Below, piece after piece: positions 36,866 to 46,254 of a DNA stretch of 64,000 nucleotides. Source of the DNA: Hyphomicrobiaceae bacterium. Lineage in GTDB: Bacteria > Pseudomonadota > Alphaproteobacteria > Rhizobiales > Hyphomicrobiaceae. The DNA is taken from positions 1 through 64,000 of the forward strand of contig JALHOW010000004.1 of assembly GCA_022842785.1 (NCBI GenBank), in the 5' to 3' direction. A model generated the notes under the pieces. That model was not told the origin of the DNA, made no database searches, and saw only the letters and a list, made by a program, of their open reading frames with translations. Within the stretch, counting starts at the first letter, position 1, and each line of letters begins with the position of its first letter. The position numbers were made by a program, and so were the translations under genes.

Positions 36866-38125
36866 CTACCGCTTCAAGTTGACGACCAGTTCCATGAGCT
36901 CCGAGCCCGTCTGGAACACGCGCGAGTTTGCCGTGTAGTTGCGCTGCGCCTCGATCATGTCGGCGAGCTCTGTCGCGAGATCGACCGTCGAGCTTTCGAG
37001 CTTGCCGGACTCAAGGCTTCCAAACCCGGCACTACCCGCGATGCCAACCCGGAGATCACCCGAAGTGTTGGACGGCAGGTAGACATTGCCCGCCTTTGGC
37101 GAGAGCCGGTCCGGACTGGGCACGGTCGCGAGCGGAATGAGGTAGGAAGCGAAGCGCGATCCGTCCTGATAGACCTCGTAGAGCCTGCCGTCGGAATCGA
37201 TCTCGATGCCCTGTATCCGGCTGGGGGCGTTACCATTGGTGTTGATGAGATCAACCTCGTAGTCGCCCGCTGTTTGCGTCATCGACGACAGATCCATCGT
37301 CATGGTAGCGCCCCCCGGAATCGGCACCGAAAGAGACTGAGCGCTAGAAGGATCGAGGCGGCCGACGCCATCAAAGTCCAACGTCGTCGTCGCAAGAGCG
37401 GCGCTGGTATAAGGGAAGCCGCCACCCGCAGCGCGATCCGCCGCGTTGTAGACGGTCATCTCCCACTCGCCCGTCGACATTTTAGCGAAGTGGACGTCGA
37501 GCATGACTTCTTCGCCGAGGTTTCCGATGGCGAGAACCGACGAGCGCGCAGTCGAGGTCGCGCCTGCCGCGTTTGCTGAAGGCAGATCGGCAGGCAGGAC
37601 ATCATCCGAAAGCGCCGGCAGGTTCGCGATCAGGGATCCAAGGGTCGTCGGCGTCGCGCGCATGCCGCCAGCCGTGATGTTCACCGGCACCAATCCCGCC
37701 GTCCCATTGATGACGGGAGGTCCGGAAGCATTTTCCGGAAGCGGGTAGCCCATGAGCTGGAAGCCCGCGGAATTTATCAGGAACCCCTCGCCATTGGGCA
37801 CGAAAGAGCCGGCTCGCGTGAGCGCCAAACTGCCATCCGGCGCAGAAACGACCATGAAGCCGGCGCCCTTGATGGCCAAATCGAAAGGCGAAGTCGTTCC
37901 GCTTAAAACGCCCTGCTGGGAAATGCCGTAACGGACATTCGTTTCCACGCCACCGGAATTGTAGGATGTGGTGGTGTCATTCAGCAGAAGCGAGGAGAAT
38001 TGAGTGCTCGCCCGCTTATAACCGACGGTCGATGCATTGGCGATATTGTCGGCGATCGTGCCCAGCCGATTGGACTGCGCATTCATTCCCGACGCGCCCG
38101 TGCGCATCAGTCCATAGACGCTCAT
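36866..38125 (-). CDS. flgE: Flagellar hook protein FlgE
   Basis: 419 residues. Opens MRTGASGMNAQSNRLGTIADNIANASTVGYKRA and closes TELADMIEAQRNYTANSRVFQTGSELMELVVNLKR, the conserved ends shared by rod and hook proteins. The length and the long variable centre identify FlgE rather than FlgG. It is the first structural gene downstream of ftcR. Confidence 0.95.
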   Translation of the reverse strand: MSVYGLMRTGASGMNAQSNRLGTIADNIANASTVGYKRASTQFSSLLLNDTTTSYNSGGVETNVRYGISQQGVLSGTTSPFDLAIKGAGFMVVSAPDGSLALTRAGSFVPNGEGFLINSAGFQLMGYPLPENASGPPVINGTAGLVPVNITAGGMRATPTTLGSLIANLPALSDDVLPADLPSANAAGATSTARSSVLAIGNLGEEVMLDVHFAKMSTGEWEMTVYNAADRAAGGGFPYTSAALATTTLDFDGVGRLDPSSAQSLSVPIPGGATMTMDLSSMTQTAGDYEVDLINTNGNAPSRIQGIEIDSDGRLYEVYQDGSRFASYLIPLATVPSPDRLSPKAGNVYLPSNTSGDLRVGIAGSAGFGSLESGKLESSTVDLATELADMIEAQRNYTANSRVFQTGSELMELVVNLKR

Positions 38126-38197
38126 GTCATTCCCCCAGACGGATCGGATATGGTTACCAGAATAGCGGCAACCACCTTGCGTCAGGCTGTTGCCGAA

Positions 38198-38920
38198 TCA
38201 GATCGCCGCGGCAATCTCGCTCGCCGCTCCCTCGGCTTCCGACCTGGAGGACCCTACGAGGCGGTATCCAAGGTGCCGCTTGGAGTCGATCGGGTCATAG
38301 CCGAGCCTGCCGCGCAGCCGGCGCCGAAGCTTGGAGATATGGCTCTCGATGACGTTCTCATCGATCTCCTGATCGAAGAGCCCGTAGACCGTGTTGAAGA
38401 TCTGGGATTTGGTCACGCGCCGCGACTGGTTCGCCACGAGAAATTCAAGGATTCTCAGCTCTCTGCGGGGGAGCGGCAGGGGTTCATCGCAGACCAGAGG
38501 GTCACGGCCGTCCCGATAGATCCGGATCGCTGATGCGCCGCCACGCGGCTCCTTCTCGACGCCTGCGCGACGCGAGATCGCCTCGATCCGCGCCAGGATC
38601 TCGCGCACGTGGCAGGGCTTCGAGATGACATCATCGACGCCCACCGCGAACAGCTCGAGCGTGCTCGCGAGCGTCTTGTGGTCTTTCATGGCGATGACGG
38701 CAGCAGCCGTCCGCCGCTTGATTATCCGTGCGAGAATATCCGGCCGGCTGCACTGGCCAATGAGAAACGCATTGATGGCCATAACGTCATCATTTGCCGC
38801 CGCTTCTACCCAGCCTTCGAAATCACCGCCGGAGAAACCAGCAGCCGGAATACCCTCACGATCGAACGAAGACCGAAATGCGTCGGTCACGAGGTTACGG
38901 TCATCAACGATGACGATCAT
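38198..38920 (-). CDS. ftcR: Flagellar transcriptional regulator FtcR/Rem (atypical response regulator)
   Basis: 240 residues. The N-terminal receiver-like domain has VIVDDRN (acidic pair) and VISKPCH (conserved Lys), but the beta-3 position reads AINAFLIGQ, with no phospho-acceptor Asp, as in Brucella FtcR and Sinorhizobium Rem. The C-terminal OmpR-type winged helix is LPRRELRILEFLVANQSRRVTKSQIFNTVYG...ENVIESHISKLRRRLRGRLGYDPIDSKRHLGYRLV. It is the likely master activator of the flagellar class genes around it. It is transcribed in the same direction as flgE. Confidence 0.93.
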   Translation of the reverse strand: MIVIVDDRNLVTDAFRSSFDREGIPAAGFSGGDFEGWVEAAANDDVMAINAFLIGQCSRPDILARIIKRRTAAAVIAMKDHKTLASTLELFAVGVDDVISKPCHVREILARIEAISRRAGVEKEPRGGASAIRIYRDGRDPLVCDEPLPLPRRELRILEFLVANQSRRVTKSQIFNTVYGLFDQEIDENVIESHISKLRRRLRGRLGYDPIDSKRHLGYRLVGSSRSEAEGAASEIAAAI

Positions 38921-39163
38921 TTATCGGTGCCCCCCGGCGAATCAGTGCATTGCCCAACAATTGATTAACGTGAATTAACAGTTTTACAAACGGGGGGTCG
39001 TCCGTTCCCGCATCACCGCGTCGTGCGCGCAACGATACTCAAGAGCAATTAGAATAAACTATAGAGTAATCCGCGAGAGCACGCTCTATTCACACCCCCT
39101 GTGCGAGCCGTTATGCCCACGGCGAGCGGCCTGCGCACCTCAAGGCCCGTCAGCGCGCGTCGC
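38921..39163. promoter_or_regulatory. AT-rich upstream region of ftcR
   Basis: 243 bases, AT-rich for this genome (TTGATTAACGTGAATTAACAG and AATTAGAATAAACTATAGAG). It most likely carries the promoter of ftcR and the hook genes. I cannot fix -35/-10 boxes. Confidence 0.4.
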
Positions 39164-39703
39164 TCACGCGGCCGCGCGCATGCCACCGGCACCAATCCAA
39201 CCGCGGCCCTTTTGCATCAGGCCGCTGAGACCAGGCCGACGCCGCGCAGGCACACGCTCAGGCTCCACGTCGAGAGAACGCTCGAATGCTGCGATCGCCG
39301 ATGCGCTGGCGACGCTGGCCGCCCCGAGCGTGTTCGACGTTGCGAATGCGAGGGCCTCGGCACCCTGGCGGAACTTCTCCCTGAGATCCCGCGAAAAGAG
39401 CGAATCGACGAGCCTGCCTGTATCCGCGAGACTGCGGCGCATCTCCACGCTCAGCGCGCCATGCCCGTGATCGGCCATGAGGCGCACTTCGACGAGCGCC
39501 TCGTGCAGCACGGCGACGGCGCGGCTTGCGGCCTCGCGCCGGAGAAGATCGAGAAACTCGCGCCGGCCCGGCGGCTCGGCCCGAGCTGGGGTCGCCGTCA
39601 CGGCTGGACGGCCCCAACGCCGCGAAAAGCGGATGGCGAGCCAGTAGAGCGGCAAGAAGCTTGCAGCTGTTCCAACAGTGAAGACGATCAGGGTAGTGTT
39701 CAC
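39164..39703 (-). CDS. Unknown membrane-anchored protein in the flagellar locus
   Basis: 179 residues from the GTG at 39703, chosen because GGAGGGG lies just upstream. An N-terminal transmembrane helix (TLIVFTVGTAASFLPLYWLAI) is followed by a basic stretch, a helical middle (LRREAASRAVAVLHEALVEVRLMADHG) and an Arg/Gly-rich tail. It directly follows fliM. I do not recognise a family. It resembles FliO only in having one N-terminal helix. Confidence 0.65.
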   Translation of the reverse strand: MNTTLIVFTVGTAASFLPLYWLAIRFSRRWGRPAVTATPARAEPPGRREFLDLLRREAASRAVAVLHEALVEVRLMADHGHGALSVEMRRSLADTGRLVDSLFSRDLREKFRQGAEALAFATSNTLGAASVASASAIAAFERSLDVEPERVPARRRPGLSGLMQKGRGWIGAGGMRAAA

Positions 39704-39781
39704 GAGCCCCTCCGTGACAATGACCGCGCATCGAAGGCCCAAGAGAACGGGAAGGAGCTTGCGCCAGCCTTGATCGCCGGA

Positions 39782-40723
39782 TCAGGCGCGCCGGCGGACC
39801 GGCTGCCCCTTGGACTCATCGGGCTTTGCGGCCACAGGAGTCTCGATGCAGATGCTGAAGAAGCCCTTCTGCTGACCGAGTTGGCCCTCGAAGATCGCCT
39901 CACCGTCGCTCTCGATTCGCACGTGCTCGAGCTGCTCAGCGTCGAACTCGACGAGAGATCCCGGCTGCAGTGCGGCGACATCGCCAAGCAGCATCGGCGG
40001 CCCCACAGCAACAGCGATCAGTTCGACCTCCGTCCTGCCGACGCTCTCGGTAAGGCTGCGTCCCCAATTCGGATCGATCGCAACCGGCGCTTCCTCTTGA
40101 GGCACCGAAATCTGATCGCGCACGAGTTCGAGTCCTCGCACCGGCAGCGCGACGACGATTCGCTCATCGAAGGCTTCGAGCAGAAGCTGAGCCATGACCA
40201 GCTCGGACTTGTCCGCACCGAACGGCTCGGCGTCCAAGGATCTTTCGATGCGCTCGAGGCGGCAGGTGAACGCAACGTACGGCGCAAGACGCGCCTGGAA
40301 TTGCCCCATGACGGCGCGTGCGAGCTGATCGGCGACCGACTCCTCGAGCCCGCTCAGCTCTCGCACCGGCGCGTCGCCGAGCTGACGCCCGTCCCCCCCG
40401 TACATGGCATCGAGCGCGCGGAACAACAGCATGGCGTCGAAAGCAACGACGGCGCGTGCGTTCCATTCGGCGATGAAATAGACCGCGCCGATCATGCCCG
40501 AGCATGGGCCGAGTGCCTCGTAGGCGCTCTGCTGCACTGTTCGCTCGAGCACCACACCTGCTTGGAGACCAAAGCTCTCGCGCAGCGCTGGTGGGCAATC
40601 TAGAGCGCTTGCCTCTATGAGCGCCCTGAGCGCCGGCAGCTCGATGATCGGCGCAGCCGTGCTCTGGAAGATCTCTGTGATCTCCAGCCGCTTGAGCCGA
40701 TCTTCTTCGAGTGCCGTGTCCAT
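39782..40723 (-). CDS. fliM: Flagellar motor switch protein FliM
   Basis: 313 residues. The middle domain has CSGMIGAVYFIAEWNARAVVAFDAMLLFRALDAMYGGDG (the GGxG loop that contacts FliG). The C-terminal ~80 residues are a SpoA domain (VGRTEVELIAVAVGPPMLLGDVAALQPGSLVEF). The usual N-terminal LSQxEIDALL peptide that binds CheY-P is not present; the protein starts MDTALEEDRLKRLEITEIFQS. It is a C-ring component. Confidence 0.88.
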   Translation of the reverse strand: MDTALEEDRLKRLEITEIFQSTAAPIIELPALRALIEASALDCPPALRESFGLQAGVVLERTVQQSAYEALGPCSGMIGAVYFIAEWNARAVVAFDAMLLFRALDAMYGGDGRQLGDAPVRELSGLEESVADQLARAVMGQFQARLAPYVAFTCRLERIERSLDAEPFGADKSELVMAQLLLEAFDERIVVALPVRGLELVRDQISVPQEEAPVAIDPNWGRSLTESVGRTEVELIAVAVGPPMLLGDVAALQPGSLVEFDAEQLEHVRIESDGEAIFEGQLGQQKGFFSICIETPVAAKPDESKGQPVRRRA

Positions 40724-40742
40724 CGTTTCCCTGTGCTCGGCC

Positions 40743-41771
40743 CTATGCCTCCGGCGATGCGCCGTCGGACCGCAGTTTGATCAGGCCGCGCTCGGCCAAA
40801 CTCAATGCAAGCACCGCAATCCAGCGCCGCGCCTCGCGAATCGCCTGTGGCGCGACGCGGGCATCCGCAGCGAGTTCGGCCTCCACGATACGCCGTGAGC
40901 GTGGCGACAACGTCTGCAGTATCATGTCGACGAGGCCCGGATCAGCCTCGCGCAGCGCCATCACCACACGCTCTGCAGGCACCTCGTCCATGAGACGCGC
41001 GCGATCCTCGGCGGCCATGCCGCCAATGTCCTCGAACGTGAAGACGAAGCTCCTGACCCGGTCCGCCTCCACTGGATCGCTCTCGCTGATGCTGTCCAGG
41101 ATCTCTTCGATCTGGTCGCGCTCGAGCTTGTTGAGGATCGCGGCGAGTTTGGCGGGCTTATTGTCATCGGTTTCGGTGCCGATCTCCGCGAACAGCACCT
41201 CGCGCAACCGTTCCGCGACGAGTTGCATGGCGGCGTCGGTCGTGGGTCTCAGCAGCAGGAGACGGCGGCTCAAGTCCATGCGCTGCTCGCGCGTGAGATT
41301 TTCCAGGACGCTCGCGGCTTTGCTCGCATCGAGGCGCGAAAGCACTACAGCTGCGACCTGAGGCTGCTCGCCGGCAAGAAACGCTGCAATACGCTCATCT
41401 TTCACATCGTTGAGCCGTACCCAGACGCGCTCCGATGTCGTGCCTGAGACCTCAGCGATGATGTCCGAGATCTGATCCTCGCTGACCACCCCGGAAAAAA
41501 GCTGCTGCACACCGTTCGCCGAGCCGACGAGCGTATCTGGCGTATCGAGCGCCTCATAAAGCTCGTCGATGATCTGCTCGATAAGCTCTTCGGAGACCGG
41601 CGGCAGCGCCGACACCGAATGGCCGACGAGACGAATCTCCTGATTGTCGAACTTCTTGATGATGACGTCGGCCGACGGCTTGCTCATGGTGAGGAGCAAT
41701 GCCGTCACCTTGTCCACAGCGCTGAGCGACCGTTCATCGTCGTCGCGCTTCACCGGCAGCGAACTGCTCAT
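40743..41771 (-). CDS. fliG: Flagellar motor switch protein FliG
   Basis: 342 residues from the ATG at 41771 (MSSSLPVKRDDDERSLS); an upstream ATG at 41816 is in frame. Three FliG domains are seen: FliF-binding N-terminus (LSAVDKVTALLLTM), the middle with EQPQVAAVVLSRLDASKAASVLENL, and the torque domain with charged FTFEDIGGMAAEDRARLMDEVPAERVVMALREADPGL. It converts ion flow at MotAB into rotation. Confidence 0.93.
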   Translation of the reverse strand: MSSSLPVKRDDDERSLSAVDKVTALLLTMSKPSADVIIKKFDNQEIRLVGHSVSALPPVSEELIEQIIDELYEALDTPDTLVGSANGVQQLFSGVVSEDQISDIIAEVSGTTSERVWVRLNDVKDERIAAFLAGEQPQVAAVVLSRLDASKAASVLENLTREQRMDLSRRLLLLRPTTDAAMQLVAERLREVLFAEIGTETDDNKPAKLAAILNKLERDQIEEILDSISESDPVEADRVRSFVFTFEDIGGMAAEDRARLMDEVPAERVVMALREADPGLVDMILQTLSPRSRRIVEAELAADARVAPQAIREARRWIAVLALSLAERGLIKLRSDGASPEA

Positions 41772-41948
41772 GCTCTCGCCGATCTTCCCGTCCTTGACCG
41801 CAGCCGTGCGGTACATATGGCGTATCCCACTGACGGCAGAGGGAGTAATTCATGCTGCCTGTCTGCCACATCGACCTTGCGGCTGACTGACAGGCGTATA
41901 CCTCCGCCGACCTTGGCCAGCGTCCACCATAAACAGATTCGCGGTTTC

Positions 41949-43394
41949 TCAGATGGGTCGGAAGCGAGATGCGTATGAAACTCCCGCGACAACTGGCGCC
42001 GCGGCCGCACCTCGTGCCAATCCCGCCTCACCATGCGCAGACGATGGGCCGGACTGGCGGCCGGTCCCCTGGCCGCCGAACTGCGCACCACCCTCGCGCG
42101 CCCCTTGGCCGAATTGCTGCTCCTGTGAGCTGCCTTGGCGCGCGCTCTGCTCGCGCGTATCCCCATCCATGCCCTGTCCGGCGAATCGCGCGACGCTGAT
42201 TTCACCGACGGTGTAGCCCGCGCCATTCAGCCGCGCGGCCAGCACACCGCGGTCACTATCGACCTTGCTCACGGTATCGGCCAGTTCGGCCGCAAGCTCG
42301 ATGCGCAGATTGTCATCGGTCCCCGAGACGACGATCGTCACGGCGCCGAGGTCACCCGGATTGAGCTGAAGCTTGATGATGCGCAGGGCGGGCGCGAATG
42401 TTTGCCGCGTATCGGGCTCGAAGCTGGGTGCAGATGGCGGCGCCGAAGCGGCGGCCTCGGCGGGTGCGCCGAGCAACTGCTGCACACGGTCCGCGATTTG
42501 AAGTCCGACCGCCCCCGGCATCACCTCGATACCGACGGTTGGAGCGATCGGCGTCGCTGTCGGCGTCACGGCCTCCGTCACGCGGGCCAGCGCTGCAATG
42601 GCGGCCGGACGCTCGCGCGGCGACATTTCGGCTGGCGGCGCGGGCTTGCTTCCATCCAGAGATGGCATGCTGCGGCCGTTCTCGAAGGCATCCTGCGCAA
42701 TCTGCCAGCGTCGCGTCTCGACACCTGCTGCCTGGAAGTGCTTCTCCTGACGCACGACACGCACGGGCACGAGCTCCATATCCTCGGCAAGCTCACCACC
42801 GAGTTCAGGCCCGCCCGGCCCCTCAGCGCGCAGCACATCGACATCCATCCCCCGCGCGCCCGCCGCTTTGCGCACGAACGCGGCGACTTCAGGCGCAATC
42901 GTCCCCTGCGGCCGCGCCATGACATCGACGCCGAGCGCCGCAAGAACCTCGCGCGCCGCAGCTACCGATGCAGCCGTTTCGGGCCCAGGCGGTGCAGCGG
43001 GCATCTCACTGACTTCAGCTTTCTCGCCTGGCAGCGCACCCTTGGCCTGCGTCGTCTTGTCGACTGTGCGACCTGCATCCTTGGATTGGAGCCTGTCGGC
43101 AACCTCGCCCTTCGAACCGGAGCGCGGCAGCTCGGCGTCGCCGTCCTCGCGCCCACGTCCCATCTTCCCAGCTTTGGCATCGAGATGACGGACGAAGCGA
43201 AGCGGCCCCGCGGCATCATCGGATTTCTTGGACCGAGCATCGTCAGCGCCCGCATCCTCGACAGTCTCGCCGGCCGTTTCAGCCAATGCCGCGGCAAAAT
43301 CGCCATCGGGCATATCGCGCTGCCCTTGCGCGCCCTCGCCAGCACCCGGCACACCTTTGGCTCCGGACGGAGCGGAGGGAAGAAGCACGTTCAT
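41949..43394 (-). CDS. fliK: Hook-length control protein FliK
   Basis: 481 residues. Most of the protein is a low-complexity, charged ruler region. The C-terminal Flg_hook domain is visible at about 340-420 (LRIIKLQLNPGDLGAVTIVVSGTDDNLRIELAAELADTVSKVDSDRGVLAARLNGAGYTVGEISV). A Gln/Gly-rich tail follows. It measures hook length and switches export specificity. It overlaps motC by four bases. Confidence 0.88.
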   Translation of the reverse strand: MNVLLPSAPSGAKGVPGAGEGAQGQRDMPDGDFAAALAETAGETVEDAGADDARSKKSDDAAGPLRFVRHLDAKAGKMGRGREDGDAELPRSGSKGEVADRLQSKDAGRTVDKTTQAKGALPGEKAEVSEMPAAPPGPETAASVAAAREVLAALGVDVMARPQGTIAPEVAAFVRKAAGARGMDVDVLRAEGPGGPELGGELAEDMELVPVRVVRQEKHFQAAGVETRRWQIAQDAFENGRSMPSLDGSKPAPPAEMSPRERPAAIAALARVTEAVTPTATPIAPTVGIEVMPGAVGLQIADRVQQLLGAPAEAAASAPPSAPSFEPDTRQTFAPALRIIKLQLNPGDLGAVTIVVSGTDDNLRIELAAELADTVSKVDSDRGVLAARLNGAGYTVGEISVARFAGQGMDGDTREQSARQGSSQEQQFGQGAREGGAQFGGQGTGRQSGPSSAHGEAGLARGAAAAPVVAGVSYASRFRPI

Positions 43395-44680
43395 TCGTCA
43401 ACATCCTTGAGCATCTTGTCCATCTGAGCAATGCGCGCCTGCACCCTGGCCGCCGTGGGATTCTGGCCGGCGAGAGCGGGCGCCTGAGATTTGTCGGCGA
43501 TGAGTTTCGTGGCTGGAACAGGTTTCGAGGTATCGGTCTTCAACACCGGAGTGCTCTGCGGCGGTGAGCGGATAAGATGTGAGATTGCGCGCGCACTTGT
43601 GATCAGCTCGCCGACTGGCCCTGCGATGCTGGAAGCCTCGGCGGTGTTCAGAAGCGCTAGCCCCTCCTCGGGGGCAAGTCCGATGGCTAGTGCTGCCCCC
43701 TCATAGGCCTGTGTCCAGGCGTGCTCAGGCGAACCGCTGCGAGCATATTTGCGCGCCATGCGTGAGGCATTGACGGTGGTCGCCAGCTTGCCGGAGTTGA
43801 GGCCGATCTCGGCAAGGGCCGCATAGAACTGCACGAGCTTGTGGGGATCGAGATAGTGCACCACGCCGCGCACCCAGCGAACGCCCTCGTCCTTCTCGCC
43901 GTAGCCGTGCTCCACCATGGTTGCCGCCACCGGCCGCATGACGGCGCTCATGTAGGGCGAACGCGGAAAGCGGCGGAAATAGCGTGATGCGAGCGCCTCG
44001 AACTTCGTCCGGTCGGCGCGCGAGATCGCACCCTCCATCGCCAGGCGGAGCGCCGTCTCCTCGACGAGCGTGCCCGGAGAGAGAAGGCGTGCCTCGTCGG
44101 CCAGGCGGATGACGCGTGGGAGATCCGTATTCGCGAGCACGAGCGCCTTGACGAGCGCGACATGCCCCGCAAGGCTCGGCGGCAGCGCGAAAACATCCAC
44201 CTTCTCGAGGTGTCGAAGCGCGTTGCTGCGCTGCCCTTCGGCATAGGCGAGCGCGCCTTCAGCAAGCGGGAGCTCGGCTGGCGCAAAGAGCTTCTGGGTT
44301 AGCACGACCCGGAGTTGCTCGGGGTCACCACCGCTCAGGCCATACTTGATGAGCGCCTCGCGATTGCGCTGCACGCGCCACACGGCGGCCGGAAACGTCT
44401 TCAGTTCATCGGCGATCTCTTGAACGACGTCCCGCTGCATGGCGAAAGCGGTCTCATCACCATGCGCGATCCGCTCCTGGAGTACACTGAGCGTGCGCAC
44501 GGCGTGATAGGGCTGCCGCACGGACTCAGATGCAAATGCTCTGTCTCCGCCAGCGTTCGCAGCAGCCGGCGGTGCTGCGACTGCAGTCTCCGCGCAGCCA
44601 AGGGCCAGCGCAACGAGGAAGAACGCCGATGGCGCCCTTCCTCTTGCACTCCAGCCGGTGCGTCGCGCGGCAGCTCTCAT
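43391..44680 (-). CDS. motC: Periplasmic motility protein MotC
   Basis: 429 residues with a signal peptide (SAFFLVALALGCAETAVAAP). The mature part has PYHAVRTLSVLQERIAHGDETAFAMQRDVVQEIADEL and repeated helical pairs, the Rhizobiales MotC pattern. In Sinorhizobium MotC is a periplasmic stator-associated protein that works with MotE. It is coupled to motB upstream and fliK downstream. Confidence 0.88.
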   Translation of the reverse strand: MRAAARRTGWSARGRAPSAFFLVALALGCAETAVAAPPAAANAGGDRAFASESVRQPYHAVRTLSVLQERIAHGDETAFAMQRDVVQEIADELKTFPAAVWRVQRNREALIKYGLSGGDPEQLRVVLTQKLFAPAELPLAEGALAYAEGQRSNALRHLEKVDVFALPPSLAGHVALVKALVLANTDLPRVIRLADEARLLSPGTLVEETALRLAMEGAISRADRTKFEALASRYFRRFPRSPYMSAVMRPVAATMVEHGYGEKDEGVRWVRGVVHYLDPHKLVQFYAALAEIGLNSGKLATTVNASRMARKYARSGSPEHAWTQAYEGAALAIGLAPEEGLALLNTAEASSIAGPVGELITSARAISHLIRSPPQSTPVLKTDTSKPVPATKLIADKSQAPALAGQNPTAARVQARIAQMDKMLKDVDE

Positions 44681-46254
44681 TCATCAACCTGTTGCAGGAG
44701 GATCTCGATCCGGCGATTCCCTGCCGCCTCGGAGTTGTTCGGGACCTTCAGCTTGCGGTCCGCATAGCCCTCGATGCGCGTGAAGCGCTTTTCGTCCACA
44801 CCTGCCCGCACCAGCATCGCGTAGGCCGCCTCCGCGCGCGTCATGGAGAGGCGCCAGTTGTTGTTACTGCTGTCCGTGCGGTAGGCGCGGCTGTCGGTAT
44901 GACCACGCACGACAATGCGCTTGCTGTTGGCCGTCAGAACCGGCGCGATTCGTGCGATCAGATCGATCGTCTGCTGACTCGGATCCGCGGAGCCGATCGG
45001 AAACATGCCGAACGTGCTCGTATCCGTCAGACTGAGCACGATGCCGTTGCCTTCGATCGTAACCTCGATGCCGGGCCCACCGGATCCTGCAATCGGCTTC
45101 GCGGCCTGCTTGATATCGCGCAGCACATCTGCGGCAGCCACCTCGAGTGTCTTCTCGCCCGCTGCTGCAGGAGCCTCCGGCCGACGGCCCGCTGCATCCT
45201 TCTGCGCTGATTGGGATGCGGGGCGCGTCTCGGTCTCCGTCCTGCCCGCACTGGCAGCCTTGTCCGCGGGGCCATCCGGGCCTTGCGCAAGTTGGCGAGC
45301 AGCATCGGCGATGCCAGGCAACCTCTGTTCTTGCGAATCTCCCTGCGGGCCGGGCAAGCGACCGCCGGCAGTGTCACCATCAGGATTGGTTAGACGACCG
45401 CCCTGGGCTTCTCCGGCAGGGCCAGACCGGCGCGCTGGCTGCTGCGCATCATCGTCCGGCCCCGGACGGCGATCACCCGCATTGGCCATCTGTCCGGAGT
45501 GCGTTTGCTTGCCGGCGTCCATTCCCGATGGCTGCGTCGCACCACGATCCGAGCGCGGCATAGACGGTAGAGATGTTGCGGCATCGGACGCGCGCTCGGA
45601 TCGGGCCATCGGCGGCGGCACTTCGGCTGCGCTCGAGTCGCGTCTGGCCGATGGCGCGGCCTCTCCGCCGGCCTTCGGCAATCCGGCGATCCGCCCTGGC
45701 GCCTGCTCCCTGTCACCGCCCTCTTTGGACATGAGCTGACCTGGTGCAAACGGATTGAACGGATCGCGGAACGCGCGACCTGCCTCGCTTGCACGTCCGG
45801 CATTCACGGAATTTCCGTCGCGACCGAGCGGCTCATCCGTCGGCTCGGGAGCCGCCGCCTTGCCGTGCTGATCCTCGACGCCGAGATTGCCGGCATCACC
45901 CGGCTGGACGCGCGTGCCGTCCTTGACGGTGCTCTCGGACATACCCGGCGTTTTGTTATCGCGTGCCTGGGACTTCTCGTCGGAATTGGCCTTGCCGTCG
46001 ACATCGAGGAGACCCTTCTTTCGGATCACCGTGTCGGAGAGCTTGATCGGGTTGAAGTAGCTCGCGACTGACGACTTCATCTCCGTGTTCGCGGCATTGA
46101 CGAGCCACATGACGAGGAAGAACGCCATCATCGCCGTCATGAAGTCGGCATAGGCAATCTTCCACACACCGCCGTGGTGCCCTTCATCCTCATCGTGCCG
46201 ACGGCGAACGATGACCGTAATGGTTTCCGCGGGTGCGTCCGTTGGCTGTGACAT
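44677..46254 (-). CDS. motB: Stator protein MotB with a very long linker
   Basis: 525 residues from the ATG at 46254, which overlaps the FliH-like stop (TGATG). The transmembrane helix with the proton-carrying Asp is YADFMTAMMAFFLVMWLVNAANTEMKSS. A ~300-residue disordered linker rich in Pro, Gly, Asp and Arg separates it from the C-terminal OmpA-type peptidoglycan-binding domain (VVRGHTDSRAYR...LSMTRAEAAYAML...IEGYADRKL...NRRIEILL). E. coli MotB has 308 residues. It anchors the stator to the cell wall. Confidence 0.93.
   Translation of the reverse strand: MSQPTDAPAETITVIVRRRHDEDEGHHGGVWKIAYADFMTAMMAFFLVMWLVNAANTEMKSSVASYFNPIKLSDTVIRKKGLLDVDGKANSDEKSQARDNKTPGMSESTVKDGTRVQPGDAGNLGVEDQHGKAAAPEPTDEPLGRDGNSVNAGRASEAGRAFRDPFNPFAPGQLMSKEGGDREQAPGRIAGLPKAGGEAAPSARRDSSAAEVPPPMARSERASDAATSLPSMPRSDRGATQPSGMDAGKQTHSGQMANAGDRRPGPDDDAQQPARRSGPAGEAQGGRLTNPDGDTAGGRLPGPQGDSQEQRLPGIADAARQLAQGPDGPADKAASAGRTETETRPASQSAQKDAAGRRPEAPAAAGEKTLEVAAADVLRDIKQAAKPIAGSGGPGIEVTIEGNGIVLSLTDTSTFGMFPIGSADPSQQTIDLIARIAPVLTANSKRIVVRGHTDSRAYRTDSSNNNWRLSMTRAEAAYAMLVRAGVDEKRFTRIEGYADRKLKVPNNSEAAGNRRIEILLQQVDE

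Noticed and set aside
39101-40603. 500-codon plus-strand open frame
   Set aside because: Covers fliM and its neighbour in antisense, with no motif of its own.
42135-43427. 430-codon plus-strand open frame
   Set aside because: Antisense shadow of fliK; no domain and biased composition typical of GC-rich reverse frames.
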